9,044 nt of DNA from JAGVJT01 sp964471225 (GCA_964471225.1 CAYYEZ010000060.1:1-9044); one strand, 5' to 3'. Positions 1-6,009 are shown, counted from the stretch's first letter. Notes: generated by a model from the letters alone, not told the origin. Program-made: numbers and translations.

Positions 1-113
1 GACTCAGTCTGATTGACCCTAATGCCAAAACATTTTTGCACGCAGAGATGGAAAAGTATTTTTTTGGCCAAGGTTCAGAGCCTCCAGCAGGTTACATCGA
101 AAAAAAATCATAA
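1..113 (+). CDS. C-terminal end of an upstream gene, function not recognised
   Basis: The frame beginning at base 3 is open from the left edge to a TAA at 111-113, giving about 36 residues. The tail reads LSLIDPNAKTFLHAEM, then EKYFFGQGSEPPAGYIEKKS. It has ordinary protein composition, with an amphipathic stretch and a Gly/Pro turn, unlike the out-of-frame reading that runs into the tRNA gene. The tail vaguely recalls the last helix of alpha/beta-hydrolase or S9-type peptidases, which often end in a similar 'FLxxxExYF' helix; this is a weak impression and not a call. No clear terminator separates it from the tRNA promoter 18 nt later. Confidence 0.45.
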   Translation, partial: LSLIDPNAKTFLHAEMEKYFFGQGSEPPAGYIEKKS

Positions 114-130
114 AAAACACATATTTTCCC

Positions 131-159
131 TTGACTCAGGAGCATTATCATCGTTTAAT
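131..159 (+). promoter_or_regulatory. Sigma-70-type promoter of the tRNA-Phe gene
   Basis: A -35 box TTGACT (131-136) and a -10 box TTTAAT (154-159) are separated by exactly 17 nt, each one mismatch from consensus. The predicted start point is only a few bases before the tRNA. The stretch after the -10 (ACAACCCGC) is C-rich, as is usual for discriminators of stable-RNA promoters under stringent control. This is the only strong promoter visible ahead of the lactamase gene. Confidence 0.65.
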
Positions 160-169
160 ACAACCCGCT

Positions 170-245
170 GGCCAGATAGCTCAGTCGGTAGAGCAAAGGA
201 CTGAAAATCCTTGTGTCGCTGGTTCGATTCCAGCTCTGGCCACCA
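170..245 (+). tRNA. tRNA-Phe (anticodon GAA)
   Basis: The 76-nt sequence folds as a complete cloverleaf. The acceptor stem GGCCAGA pairs perfectly with TCTGGCC. The D arm is GCTC-AGTCGGTA-GAGC, and the anticodon arm is AAGGA-CTGAAAA-TCCTT with anticodon GAA at 203-205. The T arm is GCTGG-TTCGATT-CCAGC, and discriminator A is followed by an encoded CCA (243-245). It closely resembles the E. coli tRNA-Phe. It is a single tRNA gene, with the lactamase coding region starting 32 nt downstream. Confidence 0.97.
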
Positions 246-277
246 CATACTTGAAGTAAAAATCAGGGTATTATGTG

Positions 278-1150
278 ATGAATATAAGAAAATTAGCACT
301 ACCCTTTTTTTTATTTTTCATCTCATCTAACCAATCGTGCTTCGCCTACCCTATTCCTAACTCTTTTCCCCCATTTCGTATTGCCGGAAATTTATACTAT
401 ATAGGCAATGATGATTTAGCCAGTTATTTAGTAGTGACGCCTAAAGGAAACATTCTTATTAATAGTTCCCTTGAAGCGAATGTTCCAATGATTAAAGAAA
501 GCATAGAAAAATTGGGCTTTAAATTCAGTGACACCAAATTTTTACTCATCAGCCACGCTCATCTTGATCATGCCGCGGGTAGTCAATTAATTAAGCAACA
601 AACAAATGCACGCTATATGGTAATGGATACTGACGTACCTGAAATACAATCAGGTGGAAAATCAGATTTTAATTATAGCAATGACGAAAGCACACATTTT
701 CCTGCAACAACAGTAGATAAAGTCCTCCATGATGGTGAGCAAATAAAATTAGGAGGAACTGTATTAACCGCGCATTTAACAGCAGGTCATACAAAAGGCT
801 GCACGACTTGGAGCATCCAAGTGATCGATCACGGGAAGCCATATCAGGCGGTGATTGTCGGTAGCCTTAATGTTAATCCAGGCTACAAACTCATTAACAA
901 CGACGCATACCCTAATATTGCAGAAGACTATAAGCATGCGATAAAAACACTCAAATCATTGCCTTGTGATATTTTTCTAGGTGCACATGCCATTTATTTT
1001 GATTTGAATAAAAAATATCTCTCACTTGATCATAGTCTTATTAACCCTTTTGTTGATCCTGAAGGATATAAACAGCATATTGCCCAAAAAGAGCATGAGT
1101 TTTATATGGAGCTGAGAAAACAAAAATTAAGCGTATCAATCAAGCAGTAA
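278..1150 (+). CDS. blaFEZ: FEZ-1-like subclass B3 metallo-beta-lactamase
   Basis: This is a periplasmic di-zinc hydrolase of 290 residues predicted to open beta-lactam rings, especially cephalosporins and carbapenems. A signal peptide (basic NIRK, hydrophobic core 6-16, cleavage after CFA23) precedes the mature start YPIPN, matching FEZ-1 YPMPN as I remember it. The B3 zinc ligands are all present: HAHLDH at 93-98 (H93, H95, D97, H98), H171 in TAGHTKG, and H237 in LGAHA. The FEZ-type serine is kept in GSLNVNPGYK (196-205). ATG 278 is preferred over GTG 275 because AGGG at 265-268 sits 9 nt upstream and ATG is the commoner start. FEZ-1 has a Cys in its C-terminal DPTGCK segment, one half of the conserved disulfide; here it is DPEGYK (Tyr264), leaving C230 unpaired. 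There is no room for a separate promoter between the tRNA and this gene. Confidence 0.95.
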   Translation: MNIRKLALPFFLFFISSNQSCFAYPIPNSFPPFRIAGNLYYIGNDDLASYLVVTPKGNILINSSLEANVPMIKESIEKLGFKFSDTKFLLISHAHLDHAAGSQLIKQQTNARYMVMDTDVPEIQSGGKSDFNYSNDESTHFPATTVDKVLHDGEQIKLGGTVLTAHLTAGHTKGCTTWSIQVIDHGKPYQAVIVGSLNVNPGYKLINNDAYPNIAEDYKHAIKTLKSLPCDIFLGAHAIYFDLNKKYLSLDHSLINPFVDPEGYKQHIAQKEHEFYMELRKQKLSVSIKQ

Positions 1151-1280
1151 GGAAATCTCCGGATAAGAATGGCATCGACGTCCTAATGTGCCATCTAATA
1201 GAGCTCTTGCATAACATAAGCATACTTCATTAAATCTATAGCGATTGTCTTTCCCCCGTCCCTCAAAAGCGGGAATCTAT
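1151..1280. repeat. Degenerate dispersed intergenic repeat ('IPAFAG' type)
   Basis: Read on the minus strand, the block contains a relic of the common gammaproteobacterial repeat GATTCCCGC...GCGGGAAT; the half-site GCGGGAATCTA is at 1269-1279. One minus frame is open from 1276 back to a stop at 1136-1138 and would give IPAFEG at its start and YARALLDGTLGRR further on. Such peptides are familiar as spurious translations of dispersed repeats rather than real genes, and the frame has no start codon of its own. I therefore treat it as non-coding repeat sequence. It begins right after the lactamase stop codon. The repeat family is named from memory and the copy number in the genome is unknown. Confidence 0.4.
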
Positions 1281-1282
1281 GG

Positions 1283-1304
1283 GCTCTTTCCCATTTCTGG
1301 GAGC
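1283..1304 (+). terminator. Possible terminator hairpin downstream of the lactamase gene
   Basis: GCTC-TTT-CCCA, loop TTTC, then TGGGAGC forms a 7-bp GC-rich stem with a 3-4 nt bulge on the 5' side, followed by CACTTTC. The following T-run is short. It lies about 130 nt after the lactamase stop. Confidence 0.3.
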
Positions 1305-1348
1305 ACTTTCAATCAAGCCCATAATACCAATAAAAACTGACTTTTTAC

Positions 1349-1428
1349 CACTCCATCAAGCCGGAGCGCATTGATATAAGCGAGGTTTTTTGCGTTCAAA
1401 AACCTACGCCTATATCAAATCAGGAGTG
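1349..1428. repeat. Long imperfect palindrome between convergent genes
   Basis: The arms TTGATATAAGCG-AGGTTTTT (1371-1390) and AAAAACCTACGCCTATATCAA (1398-1418) are reverse complements, apart from one mismatch and one extra base, around a 7-nt loop TGCGTTC. An outer pair CACTCC (1349-1354) and GGAGTG (1423-1428) extends the symmetry with asymmetric spacing. It lies between the 3' ends of the lactamase gene and the small minus-strand gene, so it could act as a bidirectional terminator. It could also be a REP/MITE-type element. No U-tract follows the stem on either strand. Confidence 0.6.
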
Positions 1429-1442
1429 ACCCGTTATTTTAA

Positions 1443-1697
1443 TTAGGGTTTCACTGAAGAAGAGTTCTCTAAAGAACTTTCCAATTCTTTTGAAATATGT
1501 GCATTAATTCCAGCGCAAAATGCTTCAAGAGCGAGCCCCTTATTTTGAGATTTATATTGATTAATAGATAAATGCATGTCATCTGCGGTATATGGTGTAA
1601 TATTTCCTTCAGCAACCATTGTGTCGATATAGTTATGCATGAAAGTAACTGTGGCTTCATGTTGACTTGGTGTTAGCTTAAATATACTTTTTTCCAT
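1443..1697 (-). CDS. Small soluble helical protein, function unknown
   Basis: The 84-residue product begins MEKSIFKLTPSQHEATVTF. The start at 1697 is chosen over an ATG at 1727 because GAGAGCAG lies just upstream, while the longer form would have only A/T-rich sequence before it. No signal peptide or membrane segment is seen. Composition is polar and largely helical, with an acidic/serine-rich tail (ELESSLENSSS, 71-81) and a single Cys61. I do not recognise a family. The gene is divergent from the SET-domain gene across about 160 bp of very AT-rich DNA, and its 3' end faces the palindrome at 1349-1428. Its size, helical content and polar C-terminus would be compatible with a small effector or regulator, but nothing proves either. 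Confidence 0.7.
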   Translation of the reverse strand: MEKSIFKLTPSQHEATVTFMHNYIDTMVAEGNITPYTADDMHLSINQYKSQNKGLALEAFCAGINAHISKELESSLENSSSVKP

Positions 1698-1797
1698 TGT
1701 CTGCTCTCTGAAATAAAAAAGAAGCATTTTAAATTTAAAACATTAAGTAAACATTAAGTCTCTTAAAGATACTTTTTACATAAAATAATCTATATTT

Positions 1798-1827
1798 TTG
1801 ATTAAATTTACCCCTTCCATGTACAAT
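1798..1827 (+). promoter_or_regulatory. Candidate promoter for the SET-domain gene
   Basis: TTGATT (1798-1803) and TACAAT (1822-1827) are spaced by 18 nt, placing the start point about 25-30 nt before the ATG at 1861. The ribosome-binding site is weak: GATAGGA at about 1845-1851, roughly 10 nt before the start codon. The surrounding 1728-1860 region is extremely AT-rich, so chance matches are likely. Confidence 0.4.
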
Positions 1828-1860
1828 ATATGTCTAAATTATCAGATAGGATAAATCTTC

Positions 1861-3513
1861 ATGTTTTTCTCAGGCTCTCGTCTTAAACATACCAGCCGAA
1901 CACCAGCAAAGCAAACCTCTTTTCCATTAGGTAGCGAAACAAGACCAACAAGCATTTATTTTCGTCCCAGAGAAGGACTGTCGATAGAGCGTTTAAGTAT
2001 AGAAGAGGCTTTAGAAAAATTTGATATGGAGCAATGGACGCATACAATCTGGGATTATACGAAAGAAGAATTGAGATCGAAAGATCAGCTAGCACTCACA
2101 AAGCTAATAGAAGATTCTATTGCCACAGAAGAAAAAATGTTCATCGCGCCTATGAGAGAACCTTTCCCTGGATATGGTGCTTTCGCACGAGAAACTATTC
2201 CAGAGGGAAGCTGTATAGTGTACTCAGGCCATAAATCTGCTATTTTTTTTGATGACTCGTATATTACAGGATCAAGATTTGGATCCGAAAGAGTAACGTC
2301 ACGCCATCATGGAAATATGGCACGCTTTTTAAATCATGCCTTCACTACAGAAAAATTCCATGAGCAGATCGAACTCCATTCGCAAACAGAGCTCACCGGT
2401 GACTCATTGGTTATGGCTAATTTCATTGTTCGTACAAAAAAAATTGGTAATACTACATTTTCTGTTTTGGTTGCGTTGCGAGAGATATCCCCAGGAGAAC
2501 CTCTTTGCTGGAATTATGGTCTGCAGTATTTTCAGAGAAAAACTCTGTCTTCTCCATATTTATTGACCAAAACAGGTGCCATTGTTCCCCAAGATTGTTT
2601 TCACTGGAAAAATCCAATGGTTATTTTTCATGAGCCCGTCGGTGGCAAGTTTAGCCCAGTATCGGTTAGCGAACTTGTTGGAAATCAAAATATTTATGTT
2701 TTAACGCCTGAAGGCTCGTCGTATCTCACCTTGATTTACTACACATACTTTACACACGACCCGTCATTTAATGCGAGTATTCATCAACAACTTTATACGT
2801 TTATCATACGTCCTACTGAGCCAAACCCAGATGTGAAATTCACCACAGAGCAACAAATGCAACAACTCACTTCATCTGTGTCAGATTCAGTACTAATGCG
2901 TGAATTATTAAAAGCAGAGTACAATGAAGATGAATGGGGTAAACTAGCATTCATTGAGGATGAGTTAGTTACTCGACCGAAAACGTCAACGTTCTTTATT
3001 TTTATTGGTGATAAGCAACGAAATGACATAATCCTTCACGAGCTCAAAGAGGCAAGAATTTCAGAAAAAGACATTCAAATAACTAATAAGAGCGAAATAT
3101 TGCTGAGTAAAAGAGGGTTGTTTTCAACGGTACCTAATTGTAAAGCATATAATTTGGAGCGAGCCTCTAGTATTTATCAGCCGAAAGCACCATTCAAATG
3201 GTCAGGGAACGAAAAATGGCCGTCAGCTTCTTGCATATGGCTGGAGCTCAGCTCTGCAGAAGAAGATTTCGAGTTACTATCGAAATTAGCTAAACACATC
3301 AAGGGATTTTTGATTACTGATCGTGAAAAATCTGAAGTCTTAATTTCAAAAAATAAGGCGAGTGGCCATTATGTTCTAATGATTAAAGATGCAAGAGTGA
3401 TTACAAGAAATAAAATATCTCCTTTTCAAATCGCGGTTGCAAGTTTAGGAGCTGCTGCAGAAAAAGACGAAGAAGAGGTCGTAGATGAACGCCAGACGCG
3501 ACTGACTGCATAG
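1861..3513 (+). CDS. SET-domain lysine methyltransferase-like protein, candidate Dot/Icm effector
   Basis: This 550-residue protein has no signal peptide. Residues about 95-225 hold a SET domain: PGYGAFARETIPEG (103-116, cofactor-binding loop), GNMARFLNHA (151-160, the RFxNHS-type motif), and ALREISPGEPLCWNYG (205-220) with the C-terminal Tyr219. SET enzymes transfer methyl from S-adenosylmethionine to lysine side chains. In Legionella a comparable protein, RomA/LegAS4, is translocated and methylates host histone H3; length and SET position are similar here. The last half (about 235-550) shows no ankyrin repeats that I can see and is not recognised. The extreme C-terminus EKDEEEVVDERQTRLTA (534-550) is Glu-rich, resembling the E-block secretion signal of Dot/Icm effectors. 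No chaperone or secretion gene lies in the window. SET assignment is strong; effector status is inference. Confidence 0.9.
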   Translation: MFFSGSRLKHTSRTPAKQTSFPLGSETRPTSIYFRPREGLSIERLSIEEALEKFDMEQWTHTIWDYTKEELRSKDQLALTKLIEDSIATEEKMFIAPMREPFPGYGAFARETIPEGSCIVYSGHKSAIFFDDSYITGSRFGSERVTSRHHGNMARFLNHAFTTEKFHEQIELHSQTELTGDSLVMANFIVRTKKIGNTTFSVLVALREISPGEPLCWNYGLQYFQRKTLSSPYLLTKTGAIVPQDCFHWKNPMVIFHEPVGGKFSPVSVSELVGNQNIYVLTPEGSSYLTLIYYTYFTHDPSFNASIHQQLYTFIIRPTEPNPDVKFTTEQQMQQLTSSVSDSVLMRELLKAEYNEDEWGKLAFIEDELVTRPKTSTFFIFIGDKQRNDIILHELKEARISEKDIQITNKSEILLSKRGLFSTVPNCKAYNLERASSIYQPKAPFKWSGNEKWPSASCIWLELSSAEEDFELLSKLAKHIKGFLITDREKSEVLISKNKASGHYVLMIKDARVITRNKISPFQIAVASLGAAAEKDEEEVVDERQTRLTA

Positions 3514-3522
3514 TAATCGATC

Positions 3523-3548
3523 AGACTAACCTTGACGCGGGCTAGTCT
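3523..3548. terminator. Terminator-like hairpin between convergent genes
   Basis: AGACTA (3523-3528) and TAGTCT (3543-3548) pair perfectly, with an inner CC/GG pairing possible across a small internal loop. It lies 9 nt after the SET-gene stop and 20 nt beyond the end of the tautomerase gene. No good T-tract follows on the plus strand. On the minus strand a T6 run precedes the stem rather than follows it, so efficient intrinsic termination is doubtful. Confidence 0.3.
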
Positions 3549-3568
3549 TATGCGGATGAAAAAACCAA

Positions 3569-3949
3569 CTAAGACATGCCCACAAAGTAACCTTTATTTA
3601 ACTCCCCAAGAGAAGAAATGGTAACTCTAGGAGTACAATGAAGTCCTTGTTTTTTTACTGCTATGGAAATCGTATTTTCAAGCACATTAACCAATGATTT
3701 TCCTAACGCTGACTTCAGCGCTGCACGAGCCTCATTTTCCAGCCAATAAAGCTGTAGATAAACTTTAGTTGCTTTAGGATTATCTAAACCGATATATGAA
3801 AATGATTCTTGAACGAGCCCTGTATGAGCAAAATTTATATCTAAACCAGGAACAATTGCCAACGCTTCATGTACTTGTCTAAAAACGTCCCTAAAATCAA
3901 TCAAATTCGCATCAATATTTTTTGAAATGGTGAGCGTTAACTGCGGCAT
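3569..3949 (-). CDS. 5-carboxymethyl-2-hydroxymuconate isomerase-like tautomerase
   Basis: The 126-residue product begins MPQLTLTISKNID. Removal of Met would expose Pro1, the catalytic base of the tautomerase superfamily, and length and layout fit the CHMI (HpcD) family, which isomerises a dienoate intermediate in homoprotocatechuate breakdown. ATG 3949 is chosen because GGGA lies 6 nt upstream and because the 4-residue longer form would need a TTG start and bury the proline. In E. coli HpcD, as I recall it, an Arg pair follows Pro-Leu-Gly-Gly; the matching stretch here is PGLDINFAH (34-42) with no Arg, so activity on the classical substrate is uncertain. No other homoprotocatechuate genes are nearby, and the gene appears monocistronic, convergent with the SET gene. 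Confidence 0.75.
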   Translation of the reverse strand: MPQLTLTISKNIDANLIDFRDVFRQVHEALAIVPGLDINFAHTGLVQESFSYIGLDNPKATKVYLQLYWLENEARAALKSALGKSLVNVLENTISIAVKKQGLHCTPRVTISSLGELNKGYFVGMS

Positions 3950-4034
3950 ATTCAGTCCCAATTGTTAAATAACCAGTGTATGCCAAATTAACATTCAAAA
4001 TAAAGTGGTTTTTTGAGCACGATTTAAGAGTTAA

Positions 4035-4063
4035 TTGTCAACAAACCGTAAGTAAGGTATCGT
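4035..4063 (+). promoter_or_regulatory. Candidate promoter of the small peptide gene
   Basis: TTGTCA (4035-4040) and TATCGT (4058-4063) are 17 nt apart; the -10 is a 4/6 match. It would give a leader of roughly 50 nt before the ATG at 4119. An alternative -10 (CTAAT near 4064-4068) is poorly spaced. Confidence 0.3.
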
Positions 4064-4118
4064 CTAATTTAGCATGACTGCATCATCAAATATCACTGTA
4101 ATTAAAGGACCTCTCATT

Positions 4119-4301
4119 ATGAGTACTAGTATAGAAACAACGCAACAAGAGAACACGCTCTCTCAATATAAAAAAAAAGAGAGCCATGACATGATAGGAA
4201 AACCTTATACATCTCCCAGTATTGTTCGGCTTGAGTTAGGTTGCATTGAGGGTGGGCTAACTCGTGTTATCGAAGTAACGAGCGGGATCATGTATAGCTA
4301 A
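4119..4301 (+). CDS. 60-residue RiPP-precursor-like peptide
   Basis: The peptide starts MSTSIETTQQ at ATG 4119, backed by AAAGGA (4104-4109) 9 nt upstream; an in-frame ATG at 4074 has no such site. The N-terminal half is polar (QYKKKESHDM, 16-25). The second half, KPYTSPSIVRLELG (28-41), recalls the YxxPxLxxxG leader motif that lasso-peptide and related precursors use to bind the RRE/PqqD-like domain. It is followed by CIEGGLT (42-48) with a Gly-Gly pair, a typical leader cleavage context, and a short tail RVIEVTSGIMYS (49-60). No maturation enzyme, protease or transporter is visible in the window. It is a lone gene, convergent with the chitinase, and its 3' end lies inside an inverted repeat. 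It could simply be a small cytosolic protein. The coding call is fair; the RiPP reading is inference. Confidence 0.55.
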   Translation: MSTSIETTQQENTLSQYKKKESHDMIGKPYTSPSIVRLELGCIEGGLTRVIEVTSGIMYS

Positions 4302-4318
4302 AAGCTTATCTCCCGCTC
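4280..4318. terminator. Inverted repeat overlapping the peptide-gene stop, likely terminator
   Basis: GAGCGGGA (4280-4287) and TCCCGCTC (4311-4318) are perfect 8-bp GC-rich arms. A smaller AGCT-AAA-AGCT hairpin (4295-4305) can form inside the loop. It lies between the convergent peptide gene and chitinase gene, and its left arm is within the last codons of the peptide. The T-tract on the plus strand is poor (AACTATCTTT), so termination would be weak or Rho-assisted. Confidence 0.5.
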
Positions 4319-4326
4319 AACTATCT

Positions 4327-5829
4327 TTAATTGCAACTTCCAGAAACTGCGCAAGCAGATAGGCTTGTCGCAAATTCATAATTATTATTTGCATCGTAGT
4401 TGATTGACCAAGCGAAGACCCCACCAATTCCAGGGTAAAAGTGCGGTGGAGTGTACGTTGCGCAATGTTGATGTGATGTCAAACAAGTTAATACATCTTT
4501 CGCAACAGCACGGTCTGCACAAGGTGCTCCATCGCAACTTCCAGAGCCATTTTTTACCGTATAACCAATAACGACCTGAGAAGGTGAAAGAAGAGAAGTA
4601 TAAGGGTTAAACGGTGTTGGCCAATTCTCTAAAAGATCAGTCGAAAATGCAACAGCAGGATCAGCTGTTGATGTTAATGTCCCTGTCGTTGGATAACAGA
4701 CTGAGTCAATTCCAAAAGCACAACCCGAATTATAGTTTTGAAATGCTACCCATGTCAGTGCAGGACGTATTTGCATAATCAGTGAGGCATAATTTCCCCA
4801 AACCGATGAAAAAGAAGCTGTTGCAGCGATATTAGGAATTTGAGGAACTAAAGTAATCATCTTTGAAGGTGAGCGTGCATGAAACTGATTGATAATCTTT
4901 GAAAGATAGTAAATATCGCATGCACTAGTGTAACTATTATCACTACATCCATTACCTGGATTAACAAATGAATTTGCAGCATTGAAACCAACCTCAATAT
5001 CAAAATCAAACCCATCAAAACCATAAGTGTCAACAAGCGACACCATATTATTTACAAAGTCAGTTTGAAACGCACCTGGTGTAGATGCATGAGAAATAGC
5101 CGAGCTAAAATCAACCGTGGTATTTGGAACATTCGTTGATGCACCACCAATTGATAACAAAACCTTAATTCCACGATCATGTAGATTTTGTATATATGTG
5201 GCTAAATCAAACCCGCTGATGGCCTCCAAGTTAATCGTTCCGTACGAGGTTGTGCTGAATAAACCAAAAGCGATTAAAACGTGTGTGTAACCTGCTGTAG
5301 CAATCGCGCTTGCTGCAGGTGGCGTTTGCCAACCATATAAATACCCAATCATACGTCCGGCCGGCTGTTCTGGATTATTAGACCACGCAGCACCAGTTGG
5401 CGTAAAAACATCACTAGAACATGTGACTTTTTGACAAGCCTCAGGCGATTTATATCCAGAAGCACTCTCCGTCTGAAAACTCATACTTTTCATTCCTACT
5501 TTGCAAGCAGAATTAGCTGGATTTAAGAGAGAGTTCGAACATAAACGGTAACTTTTAGGATAGATTGTCGCACCAGGAAGCGGTGTCGACCAAGTACTTG
5601 TATAATCCGAAGGTCCTGAGCAATCAGTAGAATCATACCCAGTAAGTATAATATTAAGTATATCAATTGATGCCGAGCCAAAAGAAATATCTACAGGGAG
5701 AACAGGCGTTCCACAAGTTGCTGATAATCCATGGTTAGACAACAAAAGCTCATTCACAGAGCCAGCTTGCATATTTCCGTTACACATCGCGAACACAAAA
5801 GCAACGTAGAGATTTGTCCATTTTCTCAT
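4327..5829 (-). CDS. Secreted family 18 chitinase
   Basis: This 500-residue exported glycoside hydrolase is predicted to cleave beta-1,4-linked N-acetylglucosamine polymers by the substrate-assisted GH18 mechanism. The signal peptide has a short basic start, hydrophobic core YVAFVFAM (8-15) and cleavage near MQA22. Residues 23-155 form a Cys-containing N-terminal region (C39, C70, C97, C109, C132, C137) that I do not recognise. The TIM barrel runs from RMIGYLYGW (159-167) to the end. It has LLSIGGA (224-230), the catalytic DGFDFDIE (272-279; D275, D277, acid E279), WVAFQNYNSG (360-369, the QxYN-type motif) and GGVFAWSINYD (469-479). Start 5829 is supported by AAGGA 8 nt upstream. The gene is divergent from the outer-membrane/secreted pair at 6010-8394. 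In Legionella a type II-secreted GH18 chitinase promotes infection, so an exported role is plausible here. Confidence 0.92.
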   Translation of the reverse strand: MRKWTNLYVAFVFAMCNGNMQAGSVNELLLSNHGLSATCGTPVLPVDISFGSASIDILNIILTGYDSTDCSGPSDYTSTWSTPLPGATIYPKSYRLCSNSLLNPANSACKVGMKSMSFQTESASGYKSPEACQKVTCSSDVFTPTGAAWSNNPEQPAGRMIGYLYGWQTPPAASAIATAGYTHVLIAFGLFSTTSYGTINLEAISGFDLATYIQNLHDRGIKVLLSIGGASTNVPNTTVDFSSAISHASTPGAFQTDFVNNMVSLVDTYGFDGFDFDIEVGFNAANSFVNPGNGCSDNSYTSACDIYYLSKIINQFHARSPSKMITLVPQIPNIAATASFSSVWGNYASLIMQIRPALTWVAFQNYNSGCAFGIDSVCYPTTGTLTSTADPAVAFSTDLLENWPTPFNPYTSLLSPSQVVIGYTVKNGSGSCDGAPCADRAVAKDVLTCLTSHQHCATYTPPHFYPGIGGVFAWSINYDANNNYEFATSLSACAVSGSCN

Positions 5830-5865
5830 TTGATTCGTCCTTATTTATTCTTAAAGTTTCTTTAG

Positions 5866-5884
5866 TATAGAGATCTATTCTATA
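5866..5884. promoter_or_regulatory. Dyad upstream of the chitinase gene, possible operator
   Basis: TATAGA (5866-5871) and TCTATA (5879-5884) are perfect inverted half-sites 7 nt apart, about 40 nt upstream of the chitinase start. On the minus strand TATACT (5868-5863) could be a -10 box overlapping it, but no good -35 is visible. The region is AT-rich, so chance symmetry is possible. Confidence 0.3.
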
Positions 5885-5902
5885 TCATGAAGACAGAAAA
5901 CT

Positions 5903-5922
5903 ATCATCTAGAAGTTGATGAT
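5903..5922. promoter_or_regulatory. Second dyad in the divergent intergenic region
   Basis: ATCATC (5903-5908) and GATGAT (5917-5922) are perfect inverted half-sites separated by 8 nt, near the middle of the 180-bp region between the chitinase and the outer-membrane gene. Placement suits a regulator acting on both directions. No known binding-site family is recognised. Confidence 0.3.
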
Positions 5923-5951
5923 CTCGATTTATAAAAGAAGTAATGAATTTT

Positions 5952-5980
5952 TTGACATTTTATTGAAAGATACTCAAAAT
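5952..5980 (+). promoter_or_regulatory. Promoter of the outer-membrane/secreted-protein operon
   Basis: A perfect TTGACA (5952-5957) is followed 17 nt later by CAAAAT (5975-5980), a 4/6 match to the -10. Start-point prediction is near 5987, about 23 nt before ATG 6010. Confidence 0.5.
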
Positions 5981-6009
5981 GCCAGAGGATCATATGGATG
6001 TGACACTTC

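Noticed and set aside
13..204. Plus-strand open frame running into the tRNA
   Set aside because: It overlaps the tRNA and its promoter, has low-complexity translation, and competes with a better frame (3-113) for the upstream gene's end.
108..299. Minus-strand open frame across the tRNA
   Set aside because: It contains the antisense of the tRNA; the 'WPELESNQRHKDFQ' peptide is a well-known artefact of translating antisense tRNA genes.
1136..1276. Minus-strand frame with IPAFEG and YARALLDGTLGRR
   Set aside because: It has no start codon, overlaps the lactamase 3' end and looks like a translated dispersed repeat; kept as a repeat instead.
1698..1727. Ten-residue N-terminal extension of the small gene at 1443-1697
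   Set aside because: The upstream ATG is preceded only by A/T-rich sequence, whereas 1697 has a GAG-containing site.
4074..4118. Upstream ATG as start of the peptide gene
   Set aside because: There is no ribosome-binding site before it, whereas ATG 4119 has AAAGGA at good spacing.
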